A stretch of DNA of 64,000 nucleotides from the NCBI RefSeq assembly GCF_015070875.1, contig NZ_JADDIV010000002.1:1-64000 (forward strand), read 5' to 3'. The translations under genes and the position numbers were made by a program. Under the pieces are notes generated by a model. It made no database searches. It was not told the DNA's origin and worked only from the letters and a program-made list of their open reading frames with translations. Each line of letters opens with the position of its first letter. The stretch's first letter is position 1. Of the stretch, positions 55,114-64,000 are shown piece by piece. The stretch comes from Ramlibacter pallidus. Lineage in GTDB: Bacteria > Pseudomonadota > Gammaproteobacteria > Burkholderiales > Burkholderiaceae_C.

Positions 55114-56865
55114 ATGTCGCTGACCGGCCTGGACGCGTCGAGGTTCACCCGTGCCACCAAGATCATCGCCGTGGCCGACGTGGTGGAGTCCGTTCGCCTC
55201 ATGGAACGCGCGGAGCGCGAATTCATCATGCGCTGGCAGCGCTTCGTCGACTTCGCAGAGACGCTGGTGGCGCGTGAATCCGGCCGGGTGCACAAGAGCC
55301 TGGGCGACGGCCTGATGCTCCAGTTCTCGCATCCCGAGGGCTTCGTCCGCGCCGCACTGGCCATGCAAGCTTGGTTCGACGAAAGCAATGCGGAGCTGCC
55401 GCCCTCGCAACAGGCGCACCTGCGCGTGGGCGCGCACCTTGCGGATTACGTGGCGGACAAGCACGACATCTACGGCACGGACGTGAACCTCGCGGCACGG
55501 ATCGCCTCCCTGGCGGGCCCTGGCGAGATCGTCATTTCGGCGGCCCTGCGACAGCGTCTCGGACCGGCGCCGGCCCTCTCCGTTTCAGTTCAGGACCTGG
55601 GCGGGTGCCACGTCAAGCACGTGAAACAGCCGATCCATGCCTTCCGGGTGGGCCACGCGGGCAGGGCACCGGTGATCCCCGCGCAGACGCTGGACACGCA
55701 CGCGTTGCGCGCGACCGTGGCGGTGCTGCCACTCGCGACGGGGGGCGAACTCTCCGACGCCCTGGGTGCGGACACCTTGGCCGACGAGCTGGTCGCGGTC
55801 CTGACGCGCAGTGACGCGCTGCAGGTCATCTCGCGCATTTCGGCCGCGCCACCGGGCCTGGCGCAATCGGGCGCACGCTACGTCCTGACCGGCCGCGCGC
55901 GGCTGCATGGCTCCGCGCTGCGCTTGTACGTCGAGGTGGCAGACACGCAGAACGGCCATGTGATCTGGGCCCACACCTTCGAGGGAGAGCACGTCCGCCA
56001 TGGGACCGTGGATGCGCGGTTGCTGGCGGGCGTCGAACTGGCCGTGCACGCTGCCGTGATCCACCACGAGGTTGAGCTTTCCCGTGGCCGGCCGCTGCCT
56101 GCCTTGCAGGAGCCGACGCTCCTGCTCGCCGCGCTCGGATTGATGCACCGGTTGTCGCCCGTGGACATGGACCACTCCCGCGGCATGCTCGAGCACCTGA
56201 CGGACCGCTGGCGCCGCCATGCCATGGCCCACGCGTGGCTCGCCCACCTGCACGTGCTTCGGGTGCAGCAGGCGGGAGCGGGCGTGCGCGGCCACGACCA
56301 GGCCCTGGCCCGTGCGCATGGTGCCGCGGGGGTGCGATGCGATCCCGAGTCCGCGCTGGTGCTGGCGCTGGATGGACATGCGAGCTTGCACGGTGCGCGC
56401 AACCTCCAATGCGCCGCGGACCGCTATGCGCAGGCCCTCAGCCTGCGCGGGGACCATTCCCTGGCCCTGCTGTTCCGCGCGGAACTGCAGGCGATGCAGG
56501 GTTGCCCCCGCACGGCGCGAGCGCTGGCGGCCCGTGCCGCCGCGTCCCTCGCACTGGAACCCCTGCGCTACATGTACGACGCGATCGCGGCGCTGGCCGC
56601 GTTGGCGGACCACGATGCGGTCGAGGCGGCGCGGCTGGCGCAGCAGTCGCTGGACCGCAATCCGCGCTACCTGCCGGCTTGGCACACGCTAATCGTCGCG
56701 CAGGTGGAAAGCGAGCGGCTGGGGGAAGCGCGCGGAAGCCAGCAGCAGTTGCTGAAGCGGCAGCCGGCCTTCGGCGTGCGCAGCTTCCTGGAGGCGACGG
56801 CGCTTGGCGACGAGTTGGCCCGGCGCTTCGCCGACGCACTGCTGTCCGCAGGCACGCCGCGCTGA
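55114..56865 (+). CDS. class III adenylate/guanylate cyclase-domain protein with tetratricopeptide-like C terminus
   Basis: A 583-residue soluble protein. N-terminal CHD cyclase-like domain (about 10-175) with AVADVVESVRLM, KSLGDGLMLQF, HLRVGAHLADYVADKHDIYGTDVNLAARIASLAGPGEIVIS. A TolB/FlgO-like segment (about 195-330) and a helical TPR-like region (about 330-580) follow. Metal-binding Asp residues appear to be present; substrate-specifying residues cannot be judged by eye. It may make cAMP for the neighbouring Crp-type regulator, but activity is not assured. Confidence 0.8.
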   Translation: MSLTGLDASRFTRATKIIAVADVVESVRLMERAEREFIMRWQRFVDFAETLVARESGRVHKSLGDGLMLQFSHPEGFVRAALAMQAWFDESNAELPPSQQAHLRVGAHLADYVADKHDIYGTDVNLAARIASLAGPGEIVISAALRQRLGPAPALSVSVQDLGGCHVKHVKQPIHAFRVGHAGRAPVIPAQTLDTHALRATVAVLPLATGGELSDALGADTLADELVAVLTRSDALQVISRISAAPPGLAQSGARYVLTGRARLHGSALRLYVEVADTQNGHVIWAHTFEGEHVRHGTVDARLLAGVELAVHAAVIHHEVELSRGRPLPALQEPTLLLAALGLMHRLSPVDMDHSRGMLEHLTDRWRRHAMAHAWLAHLHVLRVQQAGAGVRGHDQALARAHGAAGVRCDPESALVLALDGHASLHGARNLQCAADRYAQALSLRGDHSLALLFRAELQAMQGCPRTARALAARAAASLALEPLRYMYDAIAALAALADHDAVEAARLAQQSLDRNPRYLPAWHTLIVAQVESERLGEARGSQQQLLKRQPAFGVRSFLEATALGDELARRFADALLSAGTPR

Positions 56866-56879
56866 GCGCGGGAAGCCGG

Positions 56880-57539
56880 CTACCAGCGCGCCGGCAGCTT
56901 CTTCTTCAGCGTGATCCGCTTGATCCCGAGCTCCACGTACCCGCCCTTCTCGAGATCCTTCAGCAGCCGGCTCACCATCTCGCGCGAGGCGCCGACACGG
57001 CTGGCGATCTGCTGGTGCGTGATCTGCGTGAGTTCGATCGGTGCCTGGGTGCTGGCGGGGCCTTGCTGCCCCTCCAAGGTGTGGATCACGCGGCCATAGA
57101 CGTCCAGCAACGCCATCTGCCGCGCCGTTTCGGTGGCCGAACGGGCCCGGCGGATCACCTGCGTCACGAGGGACAGGGCGAAGGCGGGTTCCTCCGCCAG
57201 GTGCTGCTGCACTGCCGCGCGGGATACCAGTGCGCAGAGGCAATTCTCCAAGGCCATGATGGATGCCGAGCGCGGCCCTCCATCGAGCGACATCTCCCCG
57301 AAGTAGTCGCCCGCCACGATGGTGCCGTAGGTGATCTCGCGCCCGTTCTCGTCGGTCGCGTACACCTTCACCTCGCCCTGCAGCAGGATGAAGAGTGAAT
57401 CGCCAGGCTCACCCTCGTTCAGGATGATGGAGTTCTTGCGGTAGCTGCGCAGGATGCCGCGGGCGGCCAGCCGGGCGAGCGCGGGCTCGAGCCGGGCGAC
57501 CAGCTTGTCCTGTTCGACGATGTTGCGGGACACGTTCAT
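56880..57539 (-). CDS. Crp/Fnr-family transcriptional regulator
   Basis: A 219-residue regulator: cyclic-nucleotide-binding-like domain (about 15-130, SLFILLQGEVKVYATDENGREITYGTIVAGDYFGEMSLDGGPRSAS, which holds the GEMSLxxxxxSAS phosphate-binding cassette), and a C-terminal winged helix (ELTQITHQQIASRVGASREMVSRLLKDLEKGG). The cassette resembles cAMP-binding Crp rather than Fnr; no Fe-S Cys cluster. The ATG at 57539 has GGGGGG at good spacing, whereas the GTG at 57548 does not. It converges with the cyclase-like gene. Confidence 0.9.
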   Translation of the reverse strand: MNVSRNIVEQDKLVARLEPALARLAARGILRSYRKNSIILNEGEPGDSLFILLQGEVKVYATDENGREITYGTIVAGDYFGEMSLDGGPRSASIMALENCLCALVSRAAVQQHLAEEPAFALSLVTQVIRRARSATETARQMALLDVYGRVIHTLEGQQGPASTQAPIELTQITHQQIASRVGASREMVSRLLKDLEKGGYVELGIKRITLKKKLPARW

Positions 57540-57606
57540 GGCGTCCACCCCCCTTTTTTGAAAACTTTAGCATGGCGCACAGGCGCGCCCAAACGTTGGA
57601 GACGGG

Positions 57607-58254
57607 CTAGTGCAGCGGATCCTGCGGGTGCGACGCGCCGATGGGCGGCAATACGGCCACTTGCCCCACCAGGGCCCGCACGCCGTTGGTGTGCGTCTTG
57701 GCGCAGAGGCTGCGGACATGGCTGCGGACGGTCGAGACCGCGACCTTCAGCTGCTGCGCGGCTTCCGGTGCGGAGTAGCCCTGGCAAAGGATCGCGAGCA
57801 CCTGCTCCTCGGACGGGGTCAGCCCGTGGGTGCGGGCAAAGAAGCAGAGCATCACGGCATCGCAGACCGACACCCGCGAGAGAACGAGTGCCACCACGCG
57901 TGCATGCTCGCAGCCGTCCCTGCGAAGCGGCACCACCGCCACGCTGACCCGCAAGCCGTTGGAGCGCAAGGCGACAAGGCTTCGGCGCCCCGTCTCGGCC
58001 TTGGCGAGCGCATGCACCAGCAGGCGCGCCTGCGTGGCATCCACCGTTTGGACGTGCCCGTCCTGCAGGGCGAGAACCTTGCGCCGCGCGAGTTCATGGC
58101 GCGCGGCCAGGTTCGCGTGCAGCATCCCGCCCTGGGGCGAGGCGAGCACCACGCCGTACGCCAGTTCGTCCATCACCATCGACAGGCCTGTCGCCGTGGC
58201 GTCGAAAAAGCCGCGTGCCACGATGCCGGCACCCGATTGCAAGGCTGCATCCAT
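57607..58254 (-). CDS. LuxR-family transcriptional regulator
   Basis: A 215-residue protein. The N-terminal region (about 20-140) is PAS-like (LAYGVVLASPQGGMLHANLAARHEL), and the C-terminal LuxR HTH reads LTPSEEQVLAILCQGYSAPEAAQQLKVAVSTVRSHVRSL. No receiver, so it probably senses a small ligand or is constitutive. The ATG at 58254 was chosen. The target is unknown; it lies upstream of and in the same direction as the Crp-type gene. Confidence 0.82.
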   Translation of the reverse strand: MDAALQSGAGIVARGFFDATATGLSMVMDELAYGVVLASPQGGMLHANLAARHELARRKVLALQDGHVQTVDATQARLLVHALAKAETGRRSLVALRSNGLRVSVAVVPLRRDGCEHARVVALVLSRVSVCDAVMLCFFARTHGLTPSEEQVLAILCQGYSAPEAAQQLKVAVSTVRSHVRSLCAKTHTNGVRALVGQVAVLPPIGASHPQDPLH

Positions 58255-58339
58255 TCTTCTGCCCCTCGTAAGACGGCACAGCTTAGGAAGGCGCCGCCGA
58301 ACCGGGTAGCCAATTACGGCGGCCGTTCCAGTGACGGAA

Positions 58340-59257
58340 TCACCTTGACAGCGAGGAAAGCAGCGCGATCGTTCGTTCGATGACTTCCGGGTGAAACGCG
58401 AGTCCCACGTGCGGCTGCCCCGGGACAAACCGGTTGTCCGCCGATGGCAACATGGCGGTGGACGGCGGGAACACGACGTTGTCGCAGTTGGTGTACCAGC
58501 AGGTGACAGGTGGCAAGGCGATCTCCGCATGGCTCGCCTCGAGTCCCGCCAGCCACTCGTTCTGCAGGCGCATCTGCAGCCCGTTCGCTCGTGTGCTGAA
58601 ACGCGCCAGCCAGGTGCCTCCATGCGGCGATCCGATGGTGACCAGATGCGCCACCCGCGCGGGATCCCGCACCGTGCGCCACCACGCCCTGGCCGCCAGG
58701 CCGCCCATGCTGTGGCAGACCAGCACGGGGCGTCGCCCCGTCGCGGTGGTGATCCGATGCACGGCCGCATCGATGATGGGAGCGTAGTCGTCGATCGACG
58801 TGAAGACCGGCTCGAGGTTCACGGCCACGTACGGGTGGCCCAGCTGGCGCAGCCTCCGCATCCAGGGCGACCAGAAGCCGCGGTTGCACATGAAGCCGTG
58901 CACGAACACGACGGGCGTCTTCGCGCCGGGCGTGTCGACATGGTCGTCGACCTCCCGCCACCGCAGCGGCTGGCGCCACCAGAAGACCCGGAACCACTGG
59001 ACCGTCTCACCGCGCCACGCACGCAGGAGCTGCCGGATCGAGGGGACGGGAGCAGCCCGGTCGCTTCGGGCGACGTGACGCACCAGCAGCAACTCCACGC
59101 CGATCACGATGGGGGGAACCATCGGCACGAGGAGCGCGCCGAGCACGGCCTGCCAGGGCGACGCCGGCCAGCGCCAGGTGAGCCAGGCAAGCGCGGCGAG
59201 GAGCTGAAAGGCGCAGGACAGCTGCAGCAGTCGAGCGAGACGCGAGGAGCCCGGCAT
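58340..59257 (-). CDS. membrane-anchored alpha/beta hydrolase (lipase-like)
   Basis: A 305-residue protein. The N-terminal hydrophobic region (about 5-65, two TM helices) precedes an alpha/beta-hydrolase domain with oxyanion motif VVFVHGFMCNRGFWSPW and nucleophile elbow VLVCHSMGGLAARAWW, plus IGSPHGGTWLARF. These suggest a triacylglycerol lipase or PGAP1-like esterase. The ATG at 59257 has GGAGG nine bases upstream; a TTG at 59275 is possible. It diverges from the gene at 59320. Confidence 0.82.
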   Translation of the reverse strand: MPGSSRLARLLQLSCAFQLLAALAWLTWRWPASPWQAVLGALLVPMVPPIVIGVELLLVRHVARSDRAAPVPSIRQLLRAWRGETVQWFRVFWWRQPLRWREVDDHVDTPGAKTPVVFVHGFMCNRGFWSPWMRRLRQLGHPYVAVNLEPVFTSIDDYAPIIDAAVHRITTATGRRPVLVCHSMGGLAARAWWRTVRDPARVAHLVTIGSPHGGTWLARFSTRANGLQMRLQNEWLAGLEASHAEIALPPVTCWYTNCDNVVFPPSTAMLPSADNRFVPGQPHVGLAFHPEVIERTIALLSSLSR

Positions 59258-59319
59258 GCGGGAAGTATCCTCCAATGTCCTGCACGCGACGCCTGCGGGC
59301 TGGCTAGACTGGTGGCTGG

Positions 59320-60054
59320 ATGAACACTGCCCAGACCATACGCCAAGCCGTCGCCGACGTGGAGCGGCTGCGCGAGGAGAGTCGGGAACTGCCGGACATC
59401 GGCGCGGGGGTGACGCTGCTCAAGCGCTTCCAGGCGCGGCGGTTTGCGGGCACCTACGCCGATCTTCTCGCATCCCGATCCTCCGGCGCTGCAGCTCGCT
59501 TCTTCCTGGAGGAGCTGTACGGCGACCGGGACTTCCGCGACCGCGACGCGCAGTTCGCGCGGATCGCCGGCGCCGTGGAGAAGCTCTTCCCGAGGGACGT
59601 GGCCGAGACGGCCGCAGGCTTGGCGCAGCTTCATGCGCTGACCGAATCCCTCGACCATTCCATGGCGCGCGACAGGCGCCTGCAATCCCTGGACGACGTG
59701 GTCGGTTACGTGCGGGCGTGGAAGAACGTCGGCCGCCGCGAGGATCGGCAGCGGCAGTTGGACACCGTGATCGCCATCGGCGCGGAGATGACGCGGCTCA
59801 CCCGACTTCCCGGCTTGCGCATGATGTTGCGCATGATGCGCGGACCGGCTTCCGCGGCCGGCCTCACATCCTTGCAGCGCTTCCTGGAGTCGGGCTTCGA
59901 TACGTTCGCCTCCATGACGAAGGTTCGCGGCACGGCGGAGGAGTTCCTGTCCACGATCCGGGAACGGGAGAGTCGGCTGATGCACCTCCTTTTCGACGAG
60001 GATGCTGTCGCTTGCGAGACGGCGCTTCGCAACACCCTAGGACAAGCCCGCTAG
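59320..60054 (+). CDS. conserved hypothetical protein with FFLEELYG motif
   Basis: A 244-residue, all-helical soluble protein. It contains ARFFLEELYGDRDFRDRDAQFARI near residue 70, a pattern I associate with an uncharacterised proteobacterial family, and ends RESRLMHLLFDED. No catalytic motif, signal peptide or TM. It lies 48 bases before fadD, in the same direction, so it may be co-transcribed. Function unknown. Confidence 0.72.
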   Translation: MNTAQTIRQAVADVERLREESRELPDIGAGVTLLKRFQARRFAGTYADLLASRSSGAAARFFLEELYGDRDFRDRDAQFARIAGAVEKLFPRDVAETAAGLAQLHALTESLDHSMARDRRLQSLDDVVGYVRAWKNVGRREDRQRQLDTVIAIGAEMTRLTRLPGLRMMLRMMRGPASAAGLTSLQRFLESGFDTFASMTKVRGTAEEFLSTIRERESRLMHLLFDEDAVACETALRNTLGQAR

Positions 60055-60102
60055 CGGCGTGCAGGGCCCCTTCGCACAATCGCTTGCGAAGGAGCGAACC
60101 GA

Positions 60103-61791
60103 ATGGACCCGAAGCACTGGCTCAAGAGCTACCCGGAAGGGGTGCCGCACGAGATCGACCCCGGCCAGTACGCGTCGCTGACGCAATTGCTGGAAGAGGC
60201 GTTCCGCAAGCATGCGAGCCGGCCGTTCTCGGTGTGCATGGAGCGGTGGATGACGTACCGCGAACTCGACGAGCTGTCACGCGCGCTCGGCGCGTGGCTG
60301 CAGGGCCGCGGCCTGGCGCCCGGCGCGCGGGTGGCGATCATGCTGCCGAACGTTCCGCAGTTCGCTGTGGCGATGGCGGCCGTGCTGCGGGCCGGCTATA
60401 CCTGTGTGAACGTCAATCCGCTGTACACGGCCCGTGAACTGGAGCACCAGCTGAAGGACTCCGGCGCCGAGGCGATCGTGATCCTGGAGAACTTCTGCCA
60501 CACCCTGGAACAGGTGATCGAGCAGACAGGGGTGCAGCACGTCGTGGTGACCGGACTTGGTGACTTGCTGGGCGCCGTCTACGGCCGGTGGATCACGTTC
60601 GCAGTGCGCCACCTGGCGAAGATGGTCCCGCCTTTCCGGCTTCCGCTGGCGGGCGGCCGGACCGTCACAACGCTGCCCGCGGCCATTTCCGAGGGCTCGC
60701 GCCGGAACCTGGCGTCGGTGCCGCAAACGCTCGACTCGGTGGCTTTCCTGCAGTACACGGGAGGCACCACGGGCCTGTCGAAGGGCGCCGTGTTGACGCA
60801 CAGGAACATCGTCGCGGCGATCCTGCAGGCGGAAGCCTGGTTCACGCCGGCCCTCGCCCGCATCGGAGACGTCAGCCGCACCAACGGGATCGCGGCGCTG
60901 CCGCTGTACCACATCTTCGCGCTGACGCTGTGCCTCCTCGCGATCCGATGGGGTGCGCACATGACGCTGATCCCCAACCCGCGCGACATCGGCAAGTTCG
61001 TGGAGGTCCTGAAGAAGCGCCCCTTCCACATGCTGCCGGCCGTGAACACGCTTTTCAACGCGCTCCTGCAGCATCCCCAGTTCCGCAGCGTCGACTTCTC
61101 TCAGTTGTGCGTGTCCCAGGCGGGTGGCATGGCCGCCTCCGAGGGGACCGCTCGCCAGTGGCGCCAGGCGACGGGATCCGTCATGGTCGAAGGCTGGGGC
61201 ATGAGCGAGACGTGCGCGATCGGGACCAACAACCCGTTGAACTCCCGCGAGTTCTCCGGGACGATCGGGCTGCCGCTTCCCAGTATCGACATCGCCATCA
61301 AGGACGATGACGGGCGCTCCCTTCCCATCGGCCAATCCGGCGAGATCTGCATCCGGGGCCCGAACGTGACGCCCGGGTACTACCGGCAACCCGAGGAGAA
61401 CGCGAAGGCGTTCACCGCCGACGGCTACCTCCGCACGGGCGACGTGGGCATGATGGACGAGCGTGGCTACACGCGGATCGTGGACCGGAAGAAGGACATG
61501 ATCCTGGTGAGCGGGTTCAACGTGTTCCCCAATGAGCTGGAGAACGTAATCTCCTTGTGTCCTGGAGTGGTGGAATGCGCCGCCATCGGCGTGGCCGACG
61601 AAAAGCAGGGGGAGGCGATCAAGGTTTTCGTGGTGAAGAGCGATCCGACGCTGACCGAAGAAGCCGTGGCGTCGCACTGCCGGCAGAACCTCACCGGATA
61701 CAAGATGCCCAAGTACATCGAGTTCAGGGACGAACTGCCGAAGTCCAACGTGGGCAAGATCCTGAGGCGCGAGCTGCGGGCGGCACGCTAG
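60103..61791 (+). CDS. fadD: long-chain fatty acid-CoA ligase
   Basis: A 562-residue adenylate-forming enzyme that activates fatty acids for degradation: phosphate loop LQYTGGTTGLSKGAVLTH, VEGWGMSETCAIGTNNP, GEICIRGPNVTPGYY, TGDVGMMDERGYTRIVDRKKDMI and a C-terminal PKSNVGKILRREL with the catalytic Lys. The N terminus MDPKHWLKSYPEGVP is typical of FadD. The gene downstream starts nine bases later. Confidence 0.94.
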   Translation: MDPKHWLKSYPEGVPHEIDPGQYASLTQLLEEAFRKHASRPFSVCMERWMTYRELDELSRALGAWLQGRGLAPGARVAIMLPNVPQFAVAMAAVLRAGYTCVNVNPLYTARELEHQLKDSGAEAIVILENFCHTLEQVIEQTGVQHVVVTGLGDLLGAVYGRWITFAVRHLAKMVPPFRLPLAGGRTVTTLPAAISEGSRRNLASVPQTLDSVAFLQYTGGTTGLSKGAVLTHRNIVAAILQAEAWFTPALARIGDVSRTNGIAALPLYHIFALTLCLLAIRWGAHMTLIPNPRDIGKFVEVLKKRPFHMLPAVNTLFNALLQHPQFRSVDFSQLCVSQAGGMAASEGTARQWRQATGSVMVEGWGMSETCAIGTNNPLNSREFSGTIGLPLPSIDIAIKDDDGRSLPIGQSGEICIRGPNVTPGYYRQPEENAKAFTADGYLRTGDVGMMDERGYTRIVDRKKDMILVSGFNVFPNELENVISLCPGVVECAAIGVADEKQGEAIKVFVVKSDPTLTEEAVASHCRQNLTGYKMPKYIEFRDELPKSNVGKILRRELRAAR

Positions 61792-61799
61792 GCGGAGCG

Positions 61800-62729
61800 A
61801 TGACCACTCCGCTGTCGCTCACGCTCCCCGCAGGCGTCACCGTGCTGGAGCGCGGCTGGCTGTCGTCGAACATGGTCCTTGTCACCAGCGGCGAAGAGAT
61901 TGCGGTTGTCGACACGGGGTACTGGACGCACTCGGATCAAACCGTCGCCCTGGTTGCGCAAGCCGCGCAGGGACGCCCGCTGGCCGCAATCGCCAACACG
62001 CACTTGCACAGCGACCACTGCGGCGGAAACGCGGCCTTGCAGGCGGCTCATCGACGCTCCCGCACGCTGATCCCGCCCGGGCAAGCACAGGCCGTGCATC
62101 AATGGGATCCTGCCGAACTGACATACGAGCCGACAGGGCAGCACTGTCCCAGGTTCCGCGCGGATGGTGTGCTGCAGCCCGGCGCATCGGTGAACTTGGC
62201 CGGCCTCGACTGGCAGGTGCACGCCGCGCCGGGCCACGACGCGCACTCGGTCGTGCTCTTCCATGCTGAAAGCCGGACCTTGATCTCCGCCGATGCTCTG
62301 TGGGAGAACGGATTCGGCGTCGTCTTCCAGGAACTGGAAGGTGAGCGAGCCTTCGAAGCCGTCGGGGCGACACTGGACATGATCGAACGCCTCCGGCCCT
62401 CGACCGTCATTCCGGGCCACGGGAAAGTGTTTGGCGATGTCGACGGCGCCCTTTCGCGTGCGCGCAGTCGGCTTGATGCCTACCAAGCCTGCCCCGACCG
62501 CCATGCTGCCCACGCGGCCAAGGTCCTGATGAAATTCAAGCTGCTGGAACTGCAGCAGTCGTCGCGCGCGTCCTTTTTCCACTGGATCGAGGCGACGCCG
62601 TACTTCCGAATGGTTCATGACCGCTGGTTCGCCCACGTCGAACTGCAACCTTGGATCTCAGGGCTAGTGGACGATCTGGTGCGCAGCGGCGCAGCGTCCA
62701 AGCAAGGCGATCAACTGGCGAATTGCTGA
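61800..62729 (+). CDS. metallo-beta-lactamase-fold hydrolase
   Basis: A 309-residue MBL-fold protein. The zinc motif is NTHLHSDHCGGNAAL (HxHxDH), with further ligands in APGHDAHSV, LISADALWE and VIPGHGKVF. It resembles glyoxalase II or thioesterase-like hydrolases; the substrate is unknown. It lies eight bases after fadD and is probably part of the same transcript. A terminator follows 18 bases after the stop. Confidence 0.88.
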   Translation: MTTPLSLTLPAGVTVLERGWLSSNMVLVTSGEEIAVVDTGYWTHSDQTVALVAQAAQGRPLAAIANTHLHSDHCGGNAALQAAHRRSRTLIPPGQAQAVHQWDPAELTYEPTGQHCPRFRADGVLQPGASVNLAGLDWQVHAAPGHDAHSVVLFHAESRTLISADALWENGFGVVFQELEGERAFEAVGATLDMIERLRPSTVIPGHGKVFGDVDGALSRARSRLDAYQACPDRHAAHAAKVLMKFKLLELQQSSRASFFHWIEATPYFRMVHDRWFAHVELQPWISGLVDDLVRSGAASKQGDQLANC

Positions 62730-62747
62730 AAGGCTTCGCCCAAAACA

Positions 62748-62776
62748 AAAGGCCCAGCATTTCTGCTGGGCCTTTG
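62748..62776. terminator. bidirectional terminator between the fadD unit and the rRNA operon
   Basis: A near-perfect hairpin with arms AAAGGCCCAGCA and TGCTGGGCCTTT and a short loop. It gives a T-run in one direction for the MBL-fold gene and in the other for the rRNA operon arriving on the minus strand. Confidence 0.85.
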
Positions 62777-62787
62777 TCGCTATAACA

Positions 62788-62902
62788 GCCTGACGATGTC
62801 CTACTTTCACACGGGAACCCGCACTATCATCGGCGCAGAAGCGTTTCACTGTCCTGTTCGGGATGGGAAGGAGTGGGACCACCTCGCTATGGTCATCAGG
62901 CA
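62788..62902 (-). rRNA. rrf: 5S ribosomal RNA
   Basis: About 115 bases on the minus strand from TGCCTGATGACC to ATCGTCAGGC. It contains CCCACTCCTTCCCATCCCG and the AGTGAAACGC loop typical of 5S. The ends pair (GCCTGA with TCAGGC). It follows 23S in the normal 16S-23S-5S order. Confidence 0.95.
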
Positions 62903-63034
62903 TAACTTTTTGCCCTGCTGCGGTGAGGCAGCAAGACCAATTCATAGAGTCTTATCAGCTGGCGGCCTTTCGGCTGCGCTTATCTTGATTGCGTTCAACC
63001 CTGGCATAACACCTTGATCGGTTGATCAAAGTTA
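62903..63034 (-). other. 23S-5S intergenic spacer
   Basis: About 130 bases between 23S and 5S with no tRNA gene seen. It contains a TTGATC/GATCAA inverted pair near 63014-63028, likely part of the processing stem. No coding gene. Confidence 0.7.

Positions 63035-64000
<966 letters not shown>

Overview
The window is high-GC DNA from a betaproteobacterium, most likely a Burkholderiales/Comamonadaceae member close to Ramlibacter or Variovorax. The evidence is gene content and order (urt/ure cluster; corC-lnt-glyQ-glyS-gmhB-plsC; aceK; isovaleryl-CoA dehydrogenase with a MerR regulator), strong third-position G/C use, and an rRNA operon at the right edge. It is dense chromosomal sequence with no insertion sequence, prophage or CRISPR array. 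No intergenic gap exceeds about 300 bases.

Bases 1-16250 form a urea block. urtA and urtB (urea ABC transporter) lie on the minus strand. ureA, a small His-rich membrane protein, ureB, ureC, ureE, ureF and ureG lie on the plus strand. Between them is a regulatory island: a CACHE-type hybrid kinase, a LuxR-type response regulator, and an 1141-residue protein joining an NCS1-like permease to a hybrid histidine kinase. ureD is not in the window.

Bases 16250-19135 hold a PAS histidine kinase, an RsbQ-like hydrolase and a single-domain receiver, followed by tRNA-Ser(UGA). Bases 19149-27625 are a minus-strand operon headed by a TPP riboswitch: thiD, a LuxE-like acyl-protein synthetase, a LuxC-like acyl-CoA reductase, a three-part ABC transporter, an SDR, an N-terminally extended ThiE and a PAP2 phosphatase, nearly all joined by 4-base overlaps. 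The order fits import and reduction of an oxidised thiamine-related carboxylate (carboxylate to aldehyde to alcohol) before ThiD and ThiE. I consider this the most interesting system here.

Bases 27699-35329 hold SDR, GST and FKBP genes, then an RsbR-RsbS-RsbT stressosome module with a SpoIIE-type phosphatase and two histidine kinases. Bases 35414-38209 hold HAD, YchJ (apparently frameshifted), rhodanese and two convergent receiver-like proteins. Bases 38237-46384 are a long minus-strand acyl-CoA/branched-chain catabolism block that includes aceK and carbonic anhydrase. It is headed by a MerR regulator flanked by two near-identical palindromic operators.

Bases 46405-54965 are conserved housekeeping genes. 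Bases 55114-62729 hold a class III cyclase-like protein, Crp and LuxR regulators, a lipase-like hydrolase, a conserved unknown protein, FadD and a metallo-beta-lactamase-fold hydrolase. The window ends with a terminator, 5S rRNA and the 3' part of 23S rRNA on the minus strand. All assignments come from reading sequence motifs; no database search was run.
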